This document shows, one piece after another, positions 58,904-64,000 of a stretch of 64,000 nucleotides of DNA. Source of the DNA: Comamonas sp. BIGb0124 (GTDB lineage Bacteria; Pseudomonadota; Gammaproteobacteria; Burkholderiales; Burkholderiaceae_C). The stretch is taken from contig NZ_RJVF01000008.1 of NCBI RefSeq assembly GCF_003752175.1, positions 806,001 through 870,000 of the forward strand, read 5' to 3'. The position numbers and the translations under genes are program-made. Every line of letters starts with the position of its first letter. Position 1 is the stretch's first letter. A model generated the notes under the pieces. It saw only the letters and a list, made by a program, of their open reading frames with translations, was not told where the DNA came from and did no database searches.

Positions 58904-59318
58904 GGCGGGGTTTCGCGGCATCGGCGAGATCGGGGGTTACGGCGCGGCGGACATCGCCGGCCCACACCGGGGAACCGGGCACCTGGCCCAGGCTGCTGCG
59001 CAGCGAGGTGGCGAATGCATCGGCATGCCGTCCATCCTCGGCCGCATTCACGGACCACTGGTGCAGTGTGTGCATGGACCGAGCGGTGACACCGACCACC
59101 AGCGCCGTGCGGGCGCCCTCGGGACCGACCTCGAGGGTGAGCACGCGTTGCTGGGGGCCCAGCGTGACGGACGACAGAACGGTCACGGCATGCCCTGGCC
59201 CGCCGCTGCCCGGCAGGCGGTTGCGTTTCTGCAGCCAGCGCAAGGCCAGCGCGAACAGGGCCATGACGCCGAGGAAAGACAGCACCACGAAGGCCGAGGA
59301 CATGAGGCTGTCGGTCAT
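58896..59318 (-). CDS. fliO: flagellar biosynthetic protein FliO
   Basis: The product has 140 residues, one N-terminal helix (AFVVLSFLGVMALFALALRWL) and a cytoplasmic domain with VLSSVTLGPQQRVLTLEVG and ALVVGVTARSMHTLHQWSV. FliO is a poorly conserved chaperone for FliP assembly. It overlaps the fliN stop as ATGA. Confidence 0.9.
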   Translation of the reverse strand: MTDSLMSSAFVVLSFLGVMALFALALRWLQKRNRLPGSGGPGHAVTVLSSVTLGPQQRVLTLEVGPEGARTALVVGVTARSMHTLHQWSVNAAEDGRHADAFATSLRSSLGQVPGSPVWAGDVRRAVTPDLADAAKPRHD

Positions 59319-59671
59319 TCCCGATTGGCCCGGCGCAAGCGTTCGGAGGCGGTGACCACGTCGGTCAGACGTATGCCGAACTTGTCGTTGACGACCACCA
59401 CTTCGCCGCGGGCGATGAGGTGACCGTTGACCAGTACGTCCATGGGCTCGCCGGCCTGGGCATCGAGCTCGATGACCGAGCCTTCGGCCATCTGCAGGAT
59501 GGATTTGAGCGAGACCTTCTTGCGCCCGAGCTCGACCGACAGTTGGACGGGAATGTCGAGCACCCGCGACATGTCGCCGTAGGGAGCCGCGGGCGCGGCG
59601 GGTGCGCCGGCGGCAGCCGCCGTATCGAGGGGCTCGGCCCAGTCGTCGGCCGGTTTGCTTTCAGTGATCAT
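59315..59671 (-). CDS. fliN: flagellar motor switch protein FliN
   Basis: The product has 118 residues. The SPOA domain is complete: VLDIPVQLSVELGRKKVSLKSILQMAEGSVIELDAQAGEPMDVLVNGHLIARGEVVVVNDKFGIRLTDVV. It forms the C-ring with FliM. The ATG at 59671 overlaps fliM by 11 bp. Confidence 0.96.
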   Translation of the reverse strand: MITESKPADDWAEPLDTAAAAGAPAAPAAPYGDMSRVLDIPVQLSVELGRKKVSLKSILQMAEGSVIELDAQAGEPMDVLVNGHLIARGEVVVVNDKFGIRLTDVVTASERLRRANRE

Positions 59672-60608
59672 GGGATTCTCCGCTGGGATGCAGGCAGGTC
59701 AGGACACGCAACGCGTAATGACTCTGGTGGGTGCCGTACTGGCATTCGAACAAGGGCACGCCCTCGATGCTGGCCATGACGGTGGGCAGACGGTCGAGTT
59801 CGATGAAATCGCCGGTCTGCATGGTCAGCAGTTGCTCGATGGTGAGCGTGGCCGTGGCCAGCTCGGCCACGAGCTGCAGGTCGGCCGACTGCAGCTCCTG
59901 GACGAGCAGCCGGCGCTTGGTGTCGTCGACGGACTCGGTCTCGCCCAGGGGCGAGGCATAGAGGATGTCGTGCAGCGGCTCGAGGGCCGTGTAGGGCACG
60001 CCGATGTGGATCTGGCCCTGCACCTCGCCCACCCGGACATCGAAGGAGGCCGTGACGATGACCTCGTCCGGTCCGGCGATGGCGGCAAACTGCGACAGCC
60101 GCTCGGTCCTGAGGAACTGCGGCTCGACCGGATGGATGCCGGACCACGCCTGTTGGTAGTCGGCACACACCAGGCGCACCAGCCGCTCGAGAATGCGCAG
60201 TTCGGTGGGAGACAGGTCACGCGGCACGGCGGGGACGGTGGCAATCGGGAGGTCCGTGCCCGTGCCGCCGTACATCACGTCGACCATGCCATGGAACAGG
60301 TCGGCGTCGACGCTGACCAGCCCGTTGCCGACCAGCGGGGCCAGCGACACCAGGCTGAGGTTGGCACCGGCGAGCGCGGCCATCTGCAACGCATGGCGCT
60401 GGATGTGCATGTCGGCCGGCCGCACTTCGACATGACGGCTGAGGATGCCGAAGAGGCCGTTCTCGATGCGTCGCGCGAAACGCTCGCCCACGATGTCCAG
60501 CGTCGGGATGGGCCGTCCGACCCAGCGCTCGCGGCTCGACAGATCGTAGCCGCGGGGCGTGTCTGCCGGGATTTCGGGGGCAACGGGTGACGAGGAGGCA
60601 TCGGTCAT
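59661..60608 (-). CDS. fliM: flagellar motor switch protein FliM lacking the CheY-binding N-terminus
   Basis: The product has 315 residues. The middle domain (PTLDIVGERFARRIENGLFGILSRHVEV to VCADYQQAWSGIHPVEPQFLRTE) and the SPOA-like C-terminus (AELATATLTIEQLLTMQTGDFIELD) are clear FliM features. Canonical FliM starts with a short helix, LSQxEIDALL, that binds phosphorylated CheY. Here the N-terminus is a Ser/Pro/Ala-rich stretch (MTDASSSPVAPEIPADTP) running straight to GYDLSSRERWVGRP, and no such motif lies in frame upstream. The C-ring must take its rotation signal another way, or the motif may be on another protein. It is 61 bp after fliL. Confidence 0.92.
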   Translation of the reverse strand: MTDASSSPVAPEIPADTPRGYDLSSRERWVGRPIPTLDIVGERFARRIENGLFGILSRHVEVRPADMHIQRHALQMAALAGANLSLVSLAPLVGNGLVSVDADLFHGMVDVMYGGTGTDLPIATVPAVPRDLSPTELRILERLVRLVCADYQQAWSGIHPVEPQFLRTERLSQFAAIAGPDEVIVTASFDVRVGEVQGQIHIGVPYTALEPLHDILYASPLGETESVDDTKRRLLVQELQSADLQLVAELATATLTIEQLLTMQTGDFIELDRLPTVMASIEGVPLFECQYGTHQSHYALRVLTCLHPSGESHDH

Positions 60609-60669
60609 GGCAAAGGGCTCATGCGGGCATGGATGACGGGCTGCATCGGGCTGGTCCGTGCGGCTCGGA

Positions 60670-61200
60670 CTACTGAACGATGAAGTTGGCGAACAGCACC
60701 TCGCGCACCGGGCTCGTGGCTCCGGCGCCGATGATGCGCGTGACCTCGGCCTGGATATCGCGGGCGAGTTTTTCCTTGCCTTCCCGTGTCAGAAGATCGG
60801 TGGCGGCACGCTGGGATATCGTCAGGATCGCCGCGTTGCGGATGGCGGGCAGGAAGGCCTTGATGCGGTCGTTGGATTTCTCGTCGGACAAGGCCAGCGT
60901 GATGCCGATCTGGACCAGGCGGTCGCCGCTGTCGCCACTGAGATTGACCACCATGGGTTCGATCGCGAGGTAGCTCGGTGGAGCGGCCGTGACGATGGCC
61001 TCGGGTGCCGCAGGGGTCGCGGTTTGCTGCGCGCCGGCGGGCACATGGCGGCCGAAGAACCACCAACTGGCGCCGGCGCCTGCGCCGAGAAAGACCACGC
61101 CCACGACGCCGGTGATCAGGACGCCTTTGAGGCGCGAAGGTTTTGCACGGGTCTCGGCCGGAGCGGCCTCGTCCTTGGCCGCAGGTTTGCTGGTTGCCAT
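60670..61200 (-). CDS. fliL: flagellar basal body-associated protein FliL
   Basis: The product has 176 residues. A Lys/Ala-rich cytoplasmic start is followed by one helix (LKGVLITGVVGVVFLGAGAGASWWFF, about residues 24-49) and a periplasmic FliL domain (AIEPMVVNLSGDSGDRLVQIGITLALSD, ending EVLFANFIVQ). It stabilises stators at the motor. The ATG at 61200 is used. Confidence 0.95.
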   Translation of the reverse strand: MATSKPAAKDEAAPAETRAKPSRLKGVLITGVVGVVFLGAGAGASWWFFGRHVPAGAQQTATPAAPEAIVTAAPPSYLAIEPMVVNLSGDSGDRLVQIGITLALSDEKSNDRIKAFLPAIRNAAILTISQRAATDLLTREGKEKLARDIQAEVTRIIGAGATSPVREVLFANFIVQ

Positions 61201-61298
61201 GTTTTTATCCTCGAATCCAGCGCCGAACGCCGGACGACAATGGAGACGCACGCAGGTCGGCGACCTGCGTTGCGCCGTCAAGAAAAGCCGCGATGGAC

Positions 61299-62783
61299 TC
61301 AGACATACAGGTCCAATCCCGGCAGGGGTGAAGCCGCGTTCACGGCCTGCAGGCCGATGGCGCTCGCCGGCGGGGCGAGGTCGACGCGGCCCATGCGCCG
61401 TTGCCCATGCGGACTGCCGTCTGTCGGGTGGGAACCGGCCTGGGCCTGTCCGCCGTTCTGCGACGAGACAGAATCGCCCTGCCCCGAATCGACCGAGAGT
61501 CGGGTCAGGTTCAGGCCTTGCTCACGCAACATATCGCGCAACTGGGCACTTTCGCTGTCGAGCAGTTCGCGCACGGCGCCGTGGTCGGTGCGAAACGCCA
61601 CATGGGCCTCGTTGCCCTGGATCGCCACACGCACGTCCACGGCCTGGCCATCGGCGCCATCGACCGAAAAGCGGGCGCTCTGGCTTTTCTGGGCCAGCCA
61701 ATAGCTGATGTCCGCCGCCAGTCCGTCCTCTGCGGTGCCGGGGGCGGCCAGCACGGCAGTGGTCGCAGAGCTCCACCCGCCTGGGGTATCGCTGCCCTGC
61801 CCCGTCCACGGCATGCTCACAACGCCGGGCCCAGTCGTGCCGTCGACGAGGGCCGCCGGAAACGCACCGGACCGGCGTGCCGTTTCACTGCGCAGGTCAT
61901 CCCCTGCGGCGAGCGGATACAGACCGCCCTGGATCACGCGCGAGGCCGGGTGAACGGCGTCGGTCTGCGGCAGTTGCTGGAGCAGGCTGCCGAGAAGCGG
62001 AGCATCGGCACGCGAGGCGGTGTGGGCGGCTTGCTGCGGCTGCTGTTGCACGGACTGCAGTGGCTGCATTTGCTGCGCCTGTCGTTCCAGCTGTTGTTGC
62101 CGAGCCAGATCGGCCTGTCCTTGCAGAAAGACCTGGCGAGCAAGCCATGGTGCCGCCCCCGGCTTGCCGGCCTGGACGGCGAGCGCCGCCTGCGCGGGAC
62201 CGGCCGTCTCGCCCGGCACGGCACGGGCGCGAGGCGGCTCGTCCGTCAGCGGCAAGGGCTGGTCCGAGCCATCGCCGGCGCCTCTGCCAGCGACCCCGGC
62301 GTCGTTGTCGGCAGCCTGCACTGTCGCTGCAGCCGCATCGGCCGTTGCCCCGGTCAGGGAGGGGGTTGCCGTCCGCGACGAAACCGGATGGTTCGGGGAC
62401 GCGCCAGGGTCTGCCATGGGCAAAACCGTCAAGGCCGAGCCCATGAGCAGCCAGCTCGTATCCGCCATCAGCTCCTGGCCGGACAACCTGGACGGTCGAT
62501 CCGAGTCTGCGCGGTCGGCAGGCGGGTCGGCCCGGCCGGTGCAGTCTGGACTGTCGTCGGTCTCGTCGTCGGCAGACTCCGCACGGGCATCGCGCGGGTC
62601 GCGGTCGGATTCGGCGGCCACGGCTCGCACGTCGCTCATCGCCTGGTTGCGGACTTCGAGGGCCTGCGCAAAACCCAGACCCTCACGGTTGCGGCGGGCC
62701 GCGTCTTCGACGCTTCGGACCTTGGCCGAGCCCTGCAGGCGCGGCGCGGGACCGGGCACGCTCGACATCGGTTCAATGGCCAT
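61299..62783 (-). CDS. fliK: flagellar hook-length control protein FliK
   Basis: The product has 494 residues. The long N-terminal part is low-complexity (Ala/Asp/Gln-rich, with a Gln-rich stretch around residues 235-265), the molecular ruler. The C-terminal FliK domain (ISYWLAQKSQSARFSVDGADGQAVDVRVAIQGNEAHVAFRTDHGAVRELLDSESAQLRDMLREQGLNLTRLSVDSG) contacts FlhB to switch export. The ATG at 62783 has GGGAGA upstream and overlaps fliJ by 11 bp. Confidence 0.92.
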   Translation of the reverse strand: MAIEPMSSVPGPAPRLQGSAKVRSVEDAARRNREGLGFAQALEVRNQAMSDVRAVAAESDRDPRDARAESADDETDDSPDCTGRADPPADRADSDRPSRLSGQELMADTSWLLMGSALTVLPMADPGASPNHPVSSRTATPSLTGATADAAAATVQAADNDAGVAGRGAGDGSDQPLPLTDEPPRARAVPGETAGPAQAALAVQAGKPGAAPWLARQVFLQGQADLARQQQLERQAQQMQPLQSVQQQPQQAAHTASRADAPLLGSLLQQLPQTDAVHPASRVIQGGLYPLAAGDDLRSETARRSGAFPAALVDGTTGPGVVSMPWTGQGSDTPGGWSSATTAVLAAPGTAEDGLAADISYWLAQKSQSARFSVDGADGQAVDVRVAIQGNEAHVAFRTDHGAVRELLDSESAQLRDMLREQGLNLTRLSVDSGQGDSVSSQNGGQAQAGSHPTDGSPHGQRRMGRVDLAPPASAIGLQAVNAASPLPGLDLYV

Positions 62784-63249
62784 GGTCATTCTCCCGCTGG
62801 CTGTAAAGCATGCCGTTTGCAGAGACGCGGGCGGCCATCTCGTCCGTCTGTTTCTGTTCGCTTCGAGCCGTTGCACGGGCTTGCCGGTCGAGCAGACCGT
62901 CGGCCACCGCACGCAAGGCCTGTACCCGCGATTGCACCTGGGTCAGCGTGCTGCGGCACTGCTCGATCTGGCGCTGATGGCGTTTGACGACATCGGCCTG
63001 CAAGGCGATCACCTGATCCAGGCGTTCCATGAAAAGGTAATGGTGGCGCAGAACCTCGGGGGTGGCACTGCCCCGCCCGGCAGGGCTCCAGCGGGCATGC
63101 GTTTCGCGTGCATAACCCACCAACTGATCGAACTGCGCCTGGGCCTGGGCCGCTTCGGGCTCGGCCCGTGCCAGCGCACCGGCGGCCGTGTCGCGCTCTT
63201 TCTCGGCCATGCCGATGGCGATTTTCAGGGCATTGAGGCTGGATGTCAT
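62773..63249 (-). CDS. fliJ: flagellar export protein FliJ
   Basis: The product has 158 residues, almost entirely alpha-helical coiled coil (LNALKIAIGMAEKERDTAAGAL, LVGYARETHARWSPAG, HHYLFMERLDQVIALQADVVKRHQRQIEQC). FliJ is the stalk of the FliI ATPase. Low sequence identity is normal for the family; identity rests on length, coiled-coil and position after fliI. Confidence 0.9.
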   Translation of the reverse strand: MTSSLNALKIAIGMAEKERDTAAGALARAEPEAAQAQAQFDQLVGYARETHARWSPAGRGSATPEVLRHHYLFMERLDQVIALQADVVKRHQRQIEQCRSTLTQVQSRVQALRAVADGLLDRQARATARSEQKQTDEMAARVSANGMLYSQRENDHGH

Positions 63250-63260
63250 GGCACGCGGTC

Positions 63261-64000
63261 CTAAGCCGGGCGGCCCTCGTTGAGCAGGCCCAGCATGCGG
63301 TCCATGCTGTCGCCGAGGGTGGATCCCTCGTGCATGTCCTGGCGCAGGAATGCGCGCATGGCGGGTTGCATGGCGATCGCTTCCTCGAGCGCGGCATCGC
63401 TGCCCCGCGCATAGGCGCCGACGCGGATGAGGTCGCGGCTTTTCTGGTAACGCGAGTAGATGGCCTTGAACCGGCGGGCCATTTCGAGCTGGCCGCGCGA
63501 GATCACGTTGTGCATGACGCGCGAGGCGCTTTGCTCGATGTCGATGGCGGGGAAATGCGCCTCCTCGGCCAGGGCCCGGGAGAGCACGATATGGCCATCG
63601 AGTATGGCGCGGGCGGCATCGGCGATCGGATCCTGCTGGTCGTCGCCTTCGGACAGCACGGTGTAGATGGCGGTGATGGAACCTCCGCCTTCACGGCCGT
63701 TGCCGCTGCGTTCGACGAGCTGGGGCAGTTTGGCGAACACCGATGGCGGATAGCCCTTGGTGGCCGGAGGTTCGCCCAGCGCCAATGCGATCTCGCGTTG
63801 CGCCATGGCGTAACGGGTGAGCGAATCCATCAGCAGCAGCACATGCTGCCCTTCGTCCCGGAAATGCTCGGCGATCGCCGTGGCGTAGGCCGCCCCCTGC
63901 ATGCGCAGCAACGGCGAGGCATCGGCGGGGGCAGCGACGACCACCGCGCGCTCACGTCCCTGCTGGCTGAGAATGTCCTCGACGAACTCCTTGACCTCGC
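63261..64000 (-). CDS. fliI: flagellum-specific ATP synthase FliI (5' end outside window)
   Basis: Only the C-terminal ~246 residues are in the window. [81 protein letters not shown], the catalytic loop [42 protein letters not shown] and [15 protein letters not shown] are unmistakable for FliI. The Walker A lies upstream outside the window. It is the first gene of the visible fli order I-J-K-L-M-N-O-P-Q-R. Confidence 0.97.
   Translation of the reverse strand, partial: EVKEFVEDILSQQGRERAVVVAAPADASPLLRMQGAAYATAIAEHFRDEGQHVLLLMDSLTRYAMAQREIALALGEPPATKGYPPSVFAKLPQLVERSGNGREGGGSITAIYTVLSEGDDQQDPIADAARAILDGHIVLSRALAEEAHFPAIDIEQSASRVMHNVISRGQLEMARRFKAIYSRYQKSRDLIRVGAYARGSDAALEEAIAMQPAMRAFLRQDMHEGSTLGDSMDRMLGLLNEGRPA

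Overview
The window is about 64 kb of GC-rich chromosomal DNA with dense, strongly GC3-biased genes. Every recognisable protein is of betaproteobacterial (Burkholderiales) type. The evidence is the carA-carB-greA-DUF4149 block next to yhbY/rlmE-ftsH-folP-glmM, a complete iscRSUA-hscBA-fdx operon, a DUF2868 protein, an intracellular polyhydroxybutyrate (PHB) depolymerase with a PhaR-like operator, and a Bordetella-like contiguous fliI-to-fliR cluster. I place it in Burkholderiales, probably Alcaligenaceae or Comamonadaceae, and cannot name the genus. I saw no tRNA, rRNA, CRISPR array, prophage or insertion sequence.

Layout. 1-1525: 3' part of a DUF2868 membrane protein gene (minus strand). 1647-2819: an AttH/CrtC-type lipocalin-like secreted protein. 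2895-7861: a branched-chain amino acid type ABC importer, livG-livF-livK-livH-livM, read leftward. 8223-10112: an MsbA-like ABC exporter, followed by a small unknown gene and an unknown two-helix membrane protein. 11608-18676: glmM, folP, ftsH and rlmE (minus), yhbY (plus), then DUF4149 and greA (minus). 18836-23243: carAB. 23644-27289: bacterioferritin, a second ABC exporter and the tRNA hydroxylase trhO. 27273-31468: an ECF sigma factor, FecR-like anti-sigma factor and TonB receptor under a Fur-box-like site. 31602-37344: the isc Fe-S assembly operon with an IscR-type site. 37722-44724: uvrB, an aromatic/aspartate aminotransferase, a LysE exporter, a GbpA-type chitin-active LPMO and a YitT-family protein. 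44905-49187: the PHB depolymerase with a long low-complexity tail, an orphan RnfB-type ferredoxin and an MFS exporter. 49334-54910: the yejABEF peptide/microcin C importer. 55185-56968: a two-component pair. 57028-64000: fliR-Q-P-O-N-M-L-K-J and the C-terminal part of fliI.

How the parts connect. Iron is a recurring theme: Fur-type control of a siderophore receptor, a bacterioferritin and the ISC machinery. The carbon-storage gene phaZ carries its own PhaR-like operator. Several large units are single operons with overlapping start/stop codons (yej, fli, liv, isc).

Most content is ordinary core genome. The points most worth checking are: a FliM that lacks the usual N-terminal CheY-binding motif; a PHB depolymerase with a tail of about 240 residues containing a perfect 33-bp tandem duplication; a histidine kinase with a degenerate receiver domain; a bacterioferritin with Thr at the position of ferroxidase ligand Glu127; a LivF with Arg for the Walker A lysine; a promoter-plus-hairpin leader upstream of greA; and three successive blocks of heptamer repeats after the LysE gene.
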